Below are positions 13,531 to 22,495 of a stretch of 35,284 nucleotides of DNA, piece after piece. Every line of letters starts with the position of its first letter. Position 1 is the stretch's first letter. Origin of the DNA: an uncultured Veillonella sp. (lineage in GTDB: Bacteria; Bacillota; Negativicutes; Veillonellales; Veillonellaceae); contig CAAFUD010000036.1 of NCBI GenBank assembly GCA_900766125.1, positions 1 through 35,284 of the forward strand, read 5' to 3'. The notes under the pieces were generated by a model. It was not told the DNA's origin. It searched no databases and was given only the letters and a program-made list of their open reading frames with translations. A program made the position numbers and the translations under genes.

Positions 13531-15488
13531 TGAGGACCTTATCAATTGATATAGAAACATATAGTGATTTAGATATAAAAAAAGTTGGAGTCTACAGATA
13601 TGTAGACTCTGCTAATTTTGAGATACTGTTATTTGCCTATGCTTTTGATAATGAAGAGGTAAAAGTTATTGATTTAGTAAATGATGAAGAGTTACCAAAA
13701 GAAGTAATAGAAGCTTTAAATGATAATAAAGTTATAAAATCAGCATTTAATGCTAATTTTGAAAGAACATCAATAAGTAAATTTTTAAATATTAATTTAA
13801 AACCAAATGAGTGGTCATGTACAATGATAAAGGCGTTAACACTAGGACTTCCAGGAAGTTTAGATAGTGTGTCTAAGGCTTTAAAGTTTAATGAAGATAA
13901 ACAGAAAATGAAAGAAGGTAAAGCATTAATACAATATTTCTGTAAACCTTGTAAGGCTACAAAAGTTAACAAGGGAAGAACTAGAAATTTACCAATACAT
14001 GATATGGAAAAATGGAATAAATTTAAAGAATATTGTAAACAAGATGTTGTAGTTGAAAGAGAAATAAGAAACAAACTTAGTAAGTATAAGACTACCGAAA
14101 GAGAAATTAAATTATGGTATTTAGACCAGAGAATTAATGATACTGGTATTAAAGTGGATACAGAGTTAATAGAGAATGCAATAGAATGTGATAAAAGATA
14201 TACTGAAAAACTTACAAAAGAAGCAATTAAAATAACTGGTCTAAATAATCCAAATAGTCCAGCTCAATTAAAAAAATGGTTAAGTGATAAAGTTGGCTTT
14301 GAGATTACAAGCCTAACAAAAGAAAGTATTCCAGAAATATTAAAACAAGTTGATGATGAAAATGTAGTTAGAATTTTAGAACTTAGAAAATTAATGTCCA
14401 AAACTTCTATAAAGAAATATGAGGCTATGAAATTAGCTAAAGGTAATGACAATAGAGTAAGAGGTCTACTACAGTTTTATGGGGCTAATAGGACTGGTAG
14501 ATGGGCAGGAAGATTAGTACAAGTACAGAATTTACCACAAAATCATATAGAGGATTTAGACCTAGCTAGAAACCTATTAAAAGAAGGAGATTTTGATTTA
14601 ATAGAGCTTTTATATGATAGTGTACCAGATGTCTTAAGTCAATTGATAAGGACAGCTTTTATACCAAGTGAAGGTCATAGATTTATAGTGTCAGATTTTA
14701 GTGCAATAGAAGCTAGAGTTATAGCTTGGCTTGCAGGTGAGAAGTGGAGACTGGATGTGTTTAATTCTCATGGAAAAATATATGAAGCTAGTGCCAGTCA
14801 GATGTTTAAAATTCCAATCGAAAATATTAAAAAAGGTTCTGAACTTAGACAAAAAGGAAAGCTAGCAGAATTATCGAATGGATATGGCGGAAGTGTAGGG
14901 GCCTTAATTTCTATGGGGGCTATTAAAATGGGGCTTAAAGAAGAAGAGCTTCAACCTATTGTTACTGCATGGAGAAATGCTAATCCAAATATAACTAAGT
15001 TTTGGTGGGATGTAGATAAGGCAGCTAAAAAAGCTATAAAAGATAGGACTATAGTAGAAATTCAACATGGGATTAAATTTATTTATAATCCAGGCGTTTT
15101 ATTTATAGAACTACCAAGTAGTAGAAGATTATCGTATCTAAGGCCTAAGATAGAGCCACATACTACATTTAGTGGGGATAAGATAACATATGAAGGTATG
15201 GAACAGACAAGTAAACAATGGAAAAGAATAGATACTTATGGACCTAAGTTAGTTGAGAATATTGTTCAAGCTACAGCTAGAGATTGCTTAAGAGAGGCTA
15301 TGTTTAATGTGACAGATGCAGGTTATAGCATTGTAATGCATGTACATGATGAGCTTGTAATTGATGTAGATAAAAAAGGAGGTTCTTTAGAAGAAGTTAA
15401 CAGTATTATGGGAAAAGAAATATCTTGGGCTAAAGGTCTTCCTCTTAAAGCAGATGGATATGAATGTGATTATTATAAGAAAGACTAG
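13530..15488 (+). CDS. Family A (Pol I-like) DNA polymerase with 3'-5' exonuclease
   Basis: 652 residues. The exonuclease domain has Exo I DIETYSD (residues 6-12), Exo II-like FNANFERTS and Exo III YCKQDVVVE. Polymerase motif A is FIVSDFSAIEARVIAWLAGE, motif B RQKGKLAELSNGYGGSVGAL and motif C MHVHDELVID. There is no N-terminal 5' nuclease, as in T7-type replicative polymerases. It overlaps the DUF2815 stop by one base (TAATG). With the VapE primase-helicase and SNF2 helicase it forms a largely self-sufficient replisome. Confidence 0.96.
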   Translation: MRTLSIDIETYSDLDIKKVGVYRYVDSANFEILLFAYAFDNEEVKVIDLVNDEELPKEVIEALNDNKVIKSAFNANFERTSISKFLNINLKPNEWSCTMIKALTLGLPGSLDSVSKALKFNEDKQKMKEGKALIQYFCKPCKATKVNKGRTRNLPIHDMEKWNKFKEYCKQDVVVEREIRNKLSKYKTTEREIKLWYLDQRINDTGIKVDTELIENAIECDKRYTEKLTKEAIKITGLNNPNSPAQLKKWLSDKVGFEITSLTKESIPEILKQVDDENVVRILELRKLMSKTSIKKYEAMKLAKGNDNRVRGLLQFYGANRTGRWAGRLVQVQNLPQNHIEDLDLARNLLKEGDFDLIELLYDSVPDVLSQLIRTAFIPSEGHRFIVSDFSAIEARVIAWLAGEKWRLDVFNSHGKIYEASASQMFKIPIENIKKGSELRQKGKLAELSNGYGGSVGALISMGAIKMGLKEEELQPIVTAWRNANPNITKFWWDVDKAAKKAIKDRTIVEIQHGIKFIYNPGVLFIELPSSRRLSYLRPKIEPHTTFSGDKITYEGMEQTSKQWKRIDTYGPKLVENIVQATARDCLREAMFNVTDAGYSIVMHVHDELVIDVDKKGGSLEEVNSIMGKEISWAKGLPLKADGYECDYYKKD

Positions 15489-15499
15489 GTGATTGATTT

Positions 15500-17917
15500 A
15501 TGGATATAAAGGCCAGTGAAATTGAACACATAAATGTAAGACATGATGGCCAACTCATGCTGGCCATAGGAAAAAATAAATTAGAAACACATTGGAAAAA
15601 TAAAAGTATTTTATGGTCCGAACTTGTAAATAGATTAAGTAAAACATTAAGAACTCAAGAAACATATACAGAATATAGGAAGATGTCAAAGACTGAAAAA
15701 GATAGAGTTAAAGATGTTGGTGGATTTGTAGGTGGAAGCTTAAAAAATGGAAGACGAAAAGCAGAGAATATTGCAAATAGAAGTATTATAACTTTAGATA
15801 TAGATTATGCGAATAAAGATATATGGGAGGATATAACATTATTAAATGATTATGCTTGTCTTATGTATTCTACGCACTCACATACTGAGAATAATCCCAG
15901 ATATAGACTTGTAATACCTTTAACTAGACCAGTACTACCAGAAGAATATCAAGCAATTTCCAGGATGATAGCAGATACTATAGGAATAGATATGTTTGAT
16001 GATACTACATATCAACCTCATAGACTTATGTATTTTCCAAGTACTTCAATTGATGGAGACTATATATTTAAATTTCAAGATGGAGAGTTTTTAAACCCAA
16101 ATGAAATACTAGATTTATATTTAGACTGGACAGATGTAAGCTATTGGCCAGAAAGTTCGAGGGAGAGGCAAAAGTTTAATACACAATTAAAAAAACAACA
16201 AGACCCTATTGAAAAGGCTGGAATTATAGGTGCATTTTGCAGGTCCTATAGTATAAAAGAAACTATAGAAACTTTCTTAAATGAAGTATATATTCCTGGT
16301 ATTGATGAAACCAGGTATACATATTCAGAAGGTAGTACAAGTGGTGGAGTAGTTATTTATGATGACAAGTTTTCATATAGTCATCATGGTACAGACCCAG
16401 CAAGCGGAATTTTATGCAATGCTTTTGATTTAGTTAGGATACATAAATTTGGTGAACTTGATGAAGATGCTAAACCCGAAACGCCTGTAAATAGATTACC
16501 TTCATTTACTCGAATGAGCGAATTTGCAAGCAGTGACACTAAAGTACGAAAGACTATAGGAAGAGAAAACCTTGATAAAGCTAAGGATGATTTTGGTGAT
16601 ATAGATTTTGAAGATGATGAATGGTTAACTAGGTTAGATTATGACAATAAGGGAAGTTATAAGAAAACAACAAACAATATCTTAATGTTTATAGAAAATG
16701 ACCCATATTTGAAAGGAAAAATAGCTTATAATGAATTTTCAAATAGAGCTGTCGTTTTAGGTAAGTTACCTTGGAGAAAAGATGATAAATTAAATGATTG
16801 GAATGATAGTGATGATTCTGGGCTTAGACATCATATAGAAACAATTTACAATATCTCATCACCATCAAAAGTAAATGATGCTCTAATAATTGCTTTTGAA
16901 AATAATACTTTTCATCCTATAAAAGATTATTTAAATTCTTTAAAGTGGGATGGCATTAAGAGAGTGGATACACTTTTAATTGACTATTTAGGTGCAGAAG
17001 ATAACCACTATACAAGGACTATAATAAGAAAAGTTTTAGTAGCAGCAGTAGCAAGAGTATTTAATCCAGGAATAAAGTTTGATAATATGATGGTTTTATC
17101 TGGTCCTCAAGGAATGGGAAAAAGTACTTTTATTAAAAAACTTGGTGGAGACTGGTATTCTGATAGTTTAACTACTGTACAAGGTAAAGAAGCGTATGAA
17201 CAATTACAAGGAGTATGGTTGCTGGAAATGGGTGAAATGATGGCTACTAAAAAAGCAGATATTGAGGCAGTTAAGCATTTTCTAAGCAAATCAGAGGATA
17301 TATATAGGGTCGCATATGGGAAGAGAACCTCAAGATTTTTACGTCAATGTGTAGTTATAGGAACAACTAATGATAAAGAATTTTTAAGAGATAAGACTGG
17401 GAATAGAAGGTTTTGGCCAATAGATGCAGGAGTAAAGAAGACTAACAAGAGTATATTTAATGGCCAACTTGATAATGAAAGAAATCAAATTTGGGCAGAA
17501 GCAGTAGAATTATATAAAGCCAATGAACAGCTATATCTATCAGATGAGGAGAAAAAAGAAGCTGAAAGACAACAAAGAACTCACTCAGAAGAAAATGCTA
17601 AATCTGGAATTATCGAAGAGTATCTAAATAAACCTATTACTAAGAATTGGTATGATTTAAGTATTTCAGAAAAGAGAGAATATATTCATGGTTCAGATTT
17701 TGGTGATTTAAAAGAAGGGACAATATTAAGAGAAAAAACGTGTGTTATGGAGATATGGGTTGAGCTATTTAATGGAGAACCTAAACAACTCACGCCTATC
17801 TTATCAAGAGAAATTAATGATATATTAAAAGGATTAGATGATTGGATATCATATAATGGAAATTTAAGGTTTGGGAAAATATATGGTAGGCAGAGAGCTT
17901 ATGTACGTAAAAGTTAG
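15500..17917 (+). CDS. VapE-family primase-helicase
   Basis: An 805-residue fusion. The N-terminal primase-like domain (about 90-200) has TLDIDYA (98-104) and YRLVIPLTRPVLPEEYQ, followed by TTYQPHRLMYFPS, of the archaeo-eukaryotic primase type. The C-terminal VapE/superfamily 3-like ATPase has Walker A SGPQGMGKSTF near residue 535, Walker B-like VWLLEMGEM and sensor VVIGTTNDKEFLRDKTGNRR. It probably opens and primes the origin. The nine-copy TGTCAACA array starts 1 bp after its stop codon and is the best candidate target. Confidence 0.93.
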   Translation: MDIKASEIEHINVRHDGQLMLAIGKNKLETHWKNKSILWSELVNRLSKTLRTQETYTEYRKMSKTEKDRVKDVGGFVGGSLKNGRRKAENIANRSIITLDIDYANKDIWEDITLLNDYACLMYSTHSHTENNPRYRLVIPLTRPVLPEEYQAISRMIADTIGIDMFDDTTYQPHRLMYFPSTSIDGDYIFKFQDGEFLNPNEILDLYLDWTDVSYWPESSRERQKFNTQLKKQQDPIEKAGIIGAFCRSYSIKETIETFLNEVYIPGIDETRYTYSEGSTSGGVVIYDDKFSYSHHGTDPASGILCNAFDLVRIHKFGELDEDAKPETPVNRLPSFTRMSEFASSDTKVRKTIGRENLDKAKDDFGDIDFEDDEWLTRLDYDNKGSYKKTTNNILMFIENDPYLKGKIAYNEFSNRAVVLGKLPWRKDDKLNDWNDSDDSGLRHHIETIYNISSPSKVNDALIIAFENNTFHPIKDYLNSLKWDGIKRVDTLLIDYLGAEDNHYTRTIIRKVLVAAVARVFNPGIKFDNMMVLSGPQGMGKSTFIKKLGGDWYSDSLTTVQGKEAYEQLQGVWLLEMGEMMATKKADIEAVKHFLSKSEDIYRVAYGKRTSRFLRQCVVIGTTNDKEFLRDKTGNRRFWPIDAGVKKTNKSIFNGQLDNERNQIWAEAVELYKANEQLYLSDEEKKEAERQQRTHSEENAKSGIIEEYLNKPITKNWYDLSISEKREYIHGSDFGDLKEGTILREKTCVMEIWVELFNGEPKQLTPILSREINDILKGLDDWISYNGNLRFGKIYGRQRAYVRKS

Positions 17918-18174
17918 TGTCAACAGAATTAAAAATAGAGTAAATTTGAAAATTTTAAAAGTGTCAACAATGTCAACAAAAAAAATGGCTTTGTTGACGC
18001 TTATGTTGACACCTAAGATGCAGTAATTACAATGTTTGAGGTATTAATGTCAACAATGTCAACAAAAATTAAGTATAAAGTAGTATAAGTAATATTAGGC
18101 ATATACGTATATACATATGTATGCCTAATATGTATATATACATATATATAGAAAATCTGTTGACATTGTTGACA
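17918..18174. repeat. Nine-copy TGTCAACA array, candidate replication origin
   Basis: TGTCAACA occurs at 17918, 17962, 17971, 18048 and 18057. Its reverse complement TGTTGACA occurs at 18004, 18158 and 18167, and once as TGTTGACG at 17992. Three pairs are exactly 9 bp apart. Between copies 7 and 8 lies an AT-rich stretch (18075-18155) of alternating TATATACATATG-type sequence, apt for melting. The 281-bp gap 17918-18198 has no gene. This is iteron-like; it could alternatively be a regulatory operator array. Confidence 0.7.
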
Positions 18175-18198
18175 CTTAAATTTTAAGGAAGTGATATT

Positions 18199-18525
18199 TT
18201 GTTAGAATCAAAAATAGAAAAAAGACTTAAAAAAGAGATTGAGTTGTTAGGTGGAAAGGCTATGAAGTTTATTTCACCAGGTGAGGCAGGTGTGCCAGAT
18301 AGGATTGTCTTATTACCAGAAGGACATGTTATATTTGTAGAACTTAAAGCACCAGGTAAAAAACTAAGAAAGCTTCAACAATATAAAATGCGAGAATTAA
18401 GAGAATTAGGATTTAAAGTTAAGTGTGTAAGCACATTAAAAGAGATAGATGATTTTATCAAGGAGGTTAAGGGATGGAATTTAAACCACATCCATACCAA
18501 GAATACACAATTAGAAAAACTATAG
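18199..18525 (+). CDS. VRR-NUC domain nuclease
   Basis: A 108-residue stand-alone VRR-NUC. The motifs are GGKAMKFISPGEAGVPDRIV and HVIFVELKAPGKKLRKLQQY, with the D and E-x-K of the PD-(D/E)XK fold, then ELGFKVKCVSTLKEIDDFI. TTG start at 18199 with AAGGAAGTGAT upstream. The 3' end overlaps the helicase gene by 52 bp, so they are cotranscribed; phage VRR-NUC and SNF2 genes are commonly adjacent. It probably cuts branched DNA intermediates. Confidence 0.92.
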   Translation: MLESKIEKRLKKEIELLGGKAMKFISPGEAGVPDRIVLLPEGHVIFVELKAPGKKLRKLQQYKMRELRELGFKVKCVSTLKEIDDFIKEVKGWNLNHIHTKNTQLEKL

Positions 18526-19844
18526 ATAATAATAATATAGGTTTACTATTAGATATGGGATTAGGTAAAACAGTCTGTGCTCTAACAGCTATAAGTGAAT
18601 TAATGTATGATTACTTTGATATATCAAAAGTTTTAGTTATAGCACCTTTAAGAGTTGCAAGAGATACCTGGAGTAGTGAAGTAAAAAAATGGGAGCATCT
18701 AAAGCATCTAAAAGTATCTAAAGTTCTTGGTAGTAAATTAGATAGAGTGAGAGCTTTAAGTACAGACTCAGATATTTATATAATAAATAGAGAAATGGTA
18801 CCCTGGATAGTGGATTTTTATAAAAGAAAATGGCCATTTGATATGGTTGTGATAGATGAACTTAGTTCTTTTAAATCAAATAAAGCACAACGATTTAAAA
18901 GTTTAAAGAAAGTATTGCCTTTAACTAAAAGAGTAGTTGGGCTTACTGGTACACCAACACCAAATAGTTTAATAGACTTATGGGCACAGATGTACTTACT
19001 TGATAGAGGTGAAAGACTAGGTAAAACTATTACAGGATATAAAGAACGATACTTTGAGCCAGGACAAAAAAATTATCAAACAGGAGCTATATATAATTGG
19101 CAGCCTAAAGATGGAGCAGAAAATGCAATACATAATAAAATAAAAGATATTTGTATAAGCTTAAAAGCAGAAGATTATTTGAATATGCCTAAAAAAATAG
19201 ATAATAAAATTGAAATACACCTTGATAGTAAAATACTTAAATATTACAAAGAATTAGAAAAAGAGAAGATATTAGAATTAGAAAAAGATATAATAACAGC
19301 TTCATCAGCAGCTGTAGCAGCAAATAAACTTTTACAATTAGCTAATGGAGCAATTTATGATAATGATAAAAATGTAAAGGAACTCCATAGAGAAAAATTA
19401 GAAGCTTTAAAAGAAATTATAGATGTTTCAAATGGTAAGCCTATTATAGTTTTTTATAACTATAAACATGATTATAATCGTTTAATGAAAGAGTTTAAGA
19501 GTTTGAAACCAAGAACAATAGAAAACTCAAAAGATATATATGATTGGAATAATGGAAGAATACAATTATTACTTTGTCATCCAGCAAGTACAGGACATGG
19601 ACTTAATTTACAATCAGGTGGAAGTATAATTGTTTGGTTTGGATTAACTTGGAGCTTAGAACTGTATCAACAAGCCAATGCAAGGCTTTATAGACAGGGG
19701 CAAAGGGAAACTGTTATTATCCATCATCTAATCTGTAAAGATACAATAGATGAACAAGTAATGGAGGCTCTAGAGAATAAAGATAAAGGACAAAGTGCAT
19801 TACTTGAAGCAGTCAAAGCAAAATTAAAAGAATATAGGGAGTGA
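18474..19844 (+). CDS. SNF2-type superfamily 2 helicase
   Basis: 456 residues. Motif I is LLLDMGLGKTVCAL (about 24-37), motif Ia VLVIAPLRVARDTW, motif II VVIDELSSFKS (DELS rather than DEAH), motif III GLTGTPTPN, motif V HGLNLQSGG and motif VI QQANARLYRQGQ. AAGGAGG lies about 8 nt before the ATG, inside the end of the VRR-NUC gene. It probably remodels forks or recombination intermediates during phage replication. Confidence 0.95.
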   Translation: MEFKPHPYQEYTIRKTIDNNNIGLLLDMGLGKTVCALTAISELMYDYFDISKVLVIAPLRVARDTWSSEVKKWEHLKHLKVSKVLGSKLDRVRALSTDSDIYIINREMVPWIVDFYKRKWPFDMVVIDELSSFKSNKAQRFKSLKKVLPLTKRVVGLTGTPTPNSLIDLWAQMYLLDRGERLGKTITGYKERYFEPGQKNYQTGAIYNWQPKDGAENAIHNKIKDICISLKAEDYLNMPKKIDNKIEIHLDSKILKYYKELEKEKILELEKDIITASSAAVAANKLLQLANGAIYDNDKNVKELHREKLEALKEIIDVSNGKPIIVFYNYKHDYNRLMKEFKSLKPRTIENSKDIYDWNNGRIQLLLCHPASTGHGLNLQSGGSIIVWFGLTWSLELYQQANARLYRQGQRETVIIHHLICKDTIDEQVMEALENKDKGQSALLEAVKAKLKEYRE

Positions 19845-19867
19845 AGGTATGAAAGTAAAAAGAAAAG

Positions 19868-20005
19868 ATGGAACTTATAAGCCCAGGTAAAATAGTAAGA
19901 TGTGCTTGGTGTGGTAGAAGATTTTATAAGTTGGATAAATCTAAAGTTAAGTATTGCAGTAGAAGTTGTTCGAAGAGAGCAAGAAGGAGTGATTTAAGTG
20001 GATAA
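19868..20005 (+). CDS. Small zinc-ribbon protein
   Basis: A 45-residue ORF from ATG 19868 to TAA 20003-20005. Four cysteines in C-x2-C (VRCAWCGRRF) and C-x3-C (YCSRSCSKRA) arrangement suggest one zinc site; the tail is basic (KRARRSD). It overlaps the next gene start (GTG 19998) by 8 bp. The ribosome site is weak; ATG 19848 with GTGAAGG upstream opens only a 13-codon frame. Similar tiny zinc proteins occur before phage late regulators. Confidence 0.6.
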   Translation: MELISPGKIVRCAWCGRRFYKLDKSKVKYCSRSCSKRARRSDLSG

Positions 20006-20477
20006 AGAAAGTATAAAAGAAATTGTAAGAGAGTTAAGAAAAGAAGAAAGAGAAGATAGGAAAAAAGGCGTTTTATATAATACTAGATTATTGATGAAGC
20101 ATTATAATGATTTTAAGAGACATATAGACTCAGCGGTAAGTGAAGCTAAAGATGTAGATTACTTAGAGGATGATTTAGGTAAGCTTGATAATGAAGAGTT
20201 GTATATTTTAAGTATAAAGAAAAGTAAAGCAAGAACTATTATTATGATAGCACATATAGATTCAGCAATGAAAACTTTGAAATTAAGACAAGAGCGTTTA
20301 CATTCTTATGAAAAGTATAGAGCTTTAGAGCTTTACTATTGTGATGAAAAAACATATGAAGAAATAGCAGAGATATTAAATTGTGGAGTAGTTACATCAA
20401 GACGTTGGATTAATGAAATGATAAAGGAACTGGGAGTGTATTTATTCGGTATAGATGGCTTGAAATTAACTGTTTGA
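19998..20477 (+). CDS. ArpU/RinA-like late transcription regulator
   Basis: A 159-residue protein with a long charged helical N-terminus and a C-terminal sigma-region-4-like HTH (about 105-150: YEKYRALELYYCDEKTYEEI then AEILNCGVVTSRRWINEMIK). Last gene of the replication operon, upstream of the packaging genes, which is the standard place of late activators in Firmicute phages. GTG start at 19998 with AAGGAGTG upstream. The tandem repeat and promoter 20 bp after its stop are its likely target. Confidence 0.82.
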   Translation: MDKESIKEIVRELRKEEREDRKKGVLYNTRLLMKHYNDFKRHIDSAVSEAKDVDYLEDDLGKLDNEELYILSIKKSKARTIIMIAHIDSAMKTLKLRQERLHSYEKYRALELYYCDEKTYEEIAEILNCGVVTSRRWINEMIKELGVYLFGIDGLKLTV

Positions 20478-20496
20478 TAAATATATGATAAAAAGA

Positions 20497-20530
20497 TGAT
20501 ATTTTAATGATATTTTAACCCTGTTATAAT
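20497..20530 (+). promoter_or_regulatory. Putative late promoter with tandem 11-bp repeat
   Basis: ATGATATTTTA occurs twice in tandem (about 20497-20518), directly before an extended -10, TG-T-TATAAT (20522-20530). No -35 match is present. The repeat lies where an activator would bind, just after the gene of the ArpU-like regulator. Confidence 0.55.
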
Positions 20531-20569
20531 GGTAGTATGAAACAAGTGTATAATATATTCCCCCTTGAA

Positions 20570-20604
20570 AAAGGCTAAGTTACCCCAACTTAGTCTTTTT
20601 TATT
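20570..20604 (+). terminator. Rho-independent terminator after the late promoter
   Basis: GGCTAAGTT (20573-20581) and AACTTAGTC (20587-20595) form a 9-bp stem with one G-U pair, then TTTTTTATTTT. It lies only about 40 bp after the promoter at 20530, so it would yield a short leader RNA of about 65 nt. Confidence 0.8.
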
Positions 20605-20639
20605 TTGTAAATAAGGAGAATGATAAATGAGTAATTCAT

Positions 20640-20672
20640 GACTTAGAGTGATTTCTAGGTCTTTTTTATACA
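20640..20672 (+). terminator. Second terminator in the late leader
   Basis: GACTTAGA (20640-20647) with TCTAGGTC (20654-20661), one G-U pair, then TTTTTT. The second terminator within 70 bp. A four-codon ORF (ATG AGT AAT TCA, stop) lies between the two. Confidence 0.6.
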
Positions 20673-20758
20673 ATTTTAATCCCTCATATTGAAGGGTCGA
20701 AAATAAGGGTGTTCAAATTGAATATTCTTTATTAATAACTAATTTAGGAGGTAGTAGT

Positions 20759-21293
20759 ATGTTGAAAATTTTACAAGAGAAAAATGTAAGGATGATATGG
20801 TCAAAAAATGGAGAAGAAGTTTGATTTAATGCAAATGACGTAGGAGAGGAACTAGGCATAGTAAATATTCGTGATACATTAAGAAATATAGATAGAGAAT
20901 ATAAAAAGAAATTAATGAGTCTACTGTCGGAGATTCCTACACTAGAAACTTTAAAGATAAATTGCCTAACCTTGGTACTACTTTTGTTACAGAAGAAGCT
21001 GTGTACAATATGTCATTTAGAAGTAATAAAGCAGAAGCAAAACTATTTACGAAGTGGGTTACAAAAGCACTTAAACAAATTAGAATACATGGTTACTATA
21101 TTGCCACAGAAAAAGATCAAGAATGGCTGGATATAAGAACAGAAGGTAAAAAGGTCAGAAAAGATTTTACAGATGAAATACAAGAGTTTGTTTATTAATA
21201 CAAGCACTTGAAAGAGTTATATCTATGAAATCACCTAGGTTGATAGATAAAAGTATGAATTATAAAGAGGTATATAAAAGATTAAAGAATTAA
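20759..21293 (+). pseudogene. Broken Bro-N antirepressor gene
   Basis: It begins with an excellent ribosome site (TAGGAGG) and ATG 20759 (MLKILQEKNVRMIWSKNGEE), then an in-frame TGA at 20822-20824. Bro-N sequence continues in the same frame (FNANDVGEELGIVNIRDTLR). A frameshift between about 20950 and 20962 moves the frame to NLGTTFVTEEAVYNMSFRSN ... KQIRIHGYYIATEK. Past TAA 21196-21198 another frame continues with LERVISMKSPRLIDKSMNYK up to TAA 21291-21293. The three lesions show it is decayed. It probably arrived with the accessory segment inserted between the late regulator and terminase. Confidence 0.82.
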
Positions 21294-21500
21294 TAGAAAT
21301 GATTTAAATGACTGTATTAATAGAGGGTCTTTTTTTTATGTAATGAATTAAAAATGAAATATATTTGTACATTATAGACAGGAATAAGGTAAAAGTATTA
21401 TTTAGACTTATTTTGTGGTTGTCGAATGATTATTGAAGGATATTGACTGATTATATAGAATTATATCATTATAAATATTTGTGAAAGGAATAATGGTATA
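21294..21500. other. Intergenic region before the two-gene accessory unit
   Basis: Contains a T-run after a weak stem (GACTGTATT ... GGTC then TTTTTTTT, about 21310-21338), a possible terminator. A possible promoter is ATTGACTGATTATATAGAAT near 21441-21460. GAAAGGAAT lies before the ATG at 21501. No gene is seen. Confidence 0.35.
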
Positions 21501-22475
21501 ATGAGTAATTTTAAAAAAAGATATATTGATGTTTATAGAATAGATATTATAAATAAAATTAATGGGAGTGTCTATTCAGATGAAGAAATTTTAAAAGAGG
21601 TAATAAAGACCTTCTTTAAGGATAAAGAATATTGTAAAGAAAACAAAAATGGAATTAATATTACTAAAGATAAAAAGTTTTGGATTACAGAAGTAAAATG
21701 TAGCGAGGATGATTTAATAATCAAGGTGAAACTTGAATATACTAAATACAATCAGAATACAAATATTATAAATGCTCATACTAAAGAAGTAGAGGGTAAT
21801 AAAAAAATGGATCAAGGAGATAGCAATAAGCAGCACCTATTTATTAAATTTATGAAGGAAAATAATATAGCAGTAGTATTATTTGAAAGAGTTTTTGTGG
21901 GGGTTCCCATGATTGAACTAAGTAAAAACTTACATCTATATTATGAGGATATGATTGAAAATAATAAATTTGATAATAATATGTCAAAAACATCAATTAA
22001 TATTACACAAATAGCAAGTAAAGATTTTATAGAACAAATATTAGATTTAGATGGTGTTTCAAAAATAACTTTAAATGTTGATAGAGAGAAGTTTGGAACC
22101 GATGAAGATAATTTGTTTTCTAATTTAAATAATTCAAGACGACATAACGATTTGATATATAAGCCCACATTTAGAACTAGATATTTACCTAGTGAAGTTA
22201 AAAGATGTTGCGAAAAATATATTAAAGGAGAGGAATTTAGAAATAAAAAAATAAATAGGATAATAATTGAGGGAGAGAAAAACAAGAGAAAATTAAAGTT
22301 GGATACTGAGGGTATAAAGTTGTGTAGAGAAATAGAGGTTTCTCTTGATATAGATAATCATATAGATAGTGAAGACATTTTTGATAAGATGAATAATTTG
22401 ATGGATGATTTAATTGAGAATAATTCAGTTTTTTTTAATTTAATGTATCAAGAAGTTGCTATGAGTGAAGCATAG
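21501..22475 (+). CDS. Soluble accessory protein of unknown family (RexA-like position)
   Basis: A 324-residue soluble protein with no recognised domain. The N-terminal half is alpha/beta (KRYIDVYRIDIINKINGSVY, then KFWITEVKCSEDDLIIKVKL). The middle motif QHLFIKFMKENNIAVVLFER looks like a strand-rich core. The C-terminal half has a basic patch (RRHNDLIYKPTFRTRYLPSE, NKRKLKLD) and an acidic helical end. It is followed 20 bp later by a four-helix membrane protein gene and then a terminator, so the two form an independent unit. The soluble-then-membrane order recalls RexA-RexB and, loosely, Kiwa, but no sequence identity is claimed. Confidence 0.7.
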   Translation: MSNFKKRYIDVYRIDIINKINGSVYSDEEILKEVIKTFFKDKEYCKENKNGINITKDKKFWITEVKCSEDDLIIKVKLEYTKYNQNTNIINAHTKEVEGNKKMDQGDSNKQHLFIKFMKENNIAVVLFERVFVGVPMIELSKNLHLYYEDMIENNKFDNNMSKTSINITQIASKDFIEQILDLDGVSKITLNVDREKFGTDEDNLFSNLNNSRRHNDLIYKPTFRTRYLPSEVKRCCEKYIKGEEFRNKKINRIIIEGEKNKRKLKLDTEGIKLCREIEVSLDIDNHIDSEDIFDKMNNLMDDLIENNSVFFNLMYQEVAMSEA

Positions 22476-22495
22476 ATTGCGAAGGAGGTGTTAAA

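Noticed and set aside
13637..14074. Leftward 145-codon frame inside the DNA polymerase gene
   Set aside because: Antisense shadow of the exonuclease domain; Ser/Leu-rich composition typical of antisense reading in AT-rich DNA.
17918..18198. CRISPR array
   Set aside because: The TGTCAACA units are 8 bp, in both orientations and irregularly spaced, unlike CRISPR repeats and spacers.
20915..21136. Separate 73-codon gene within the Bro-N remnant
   Set aside because: It is the continuation of the broken Bro-N frame that runs out of frame after a shift; no ribosome site.
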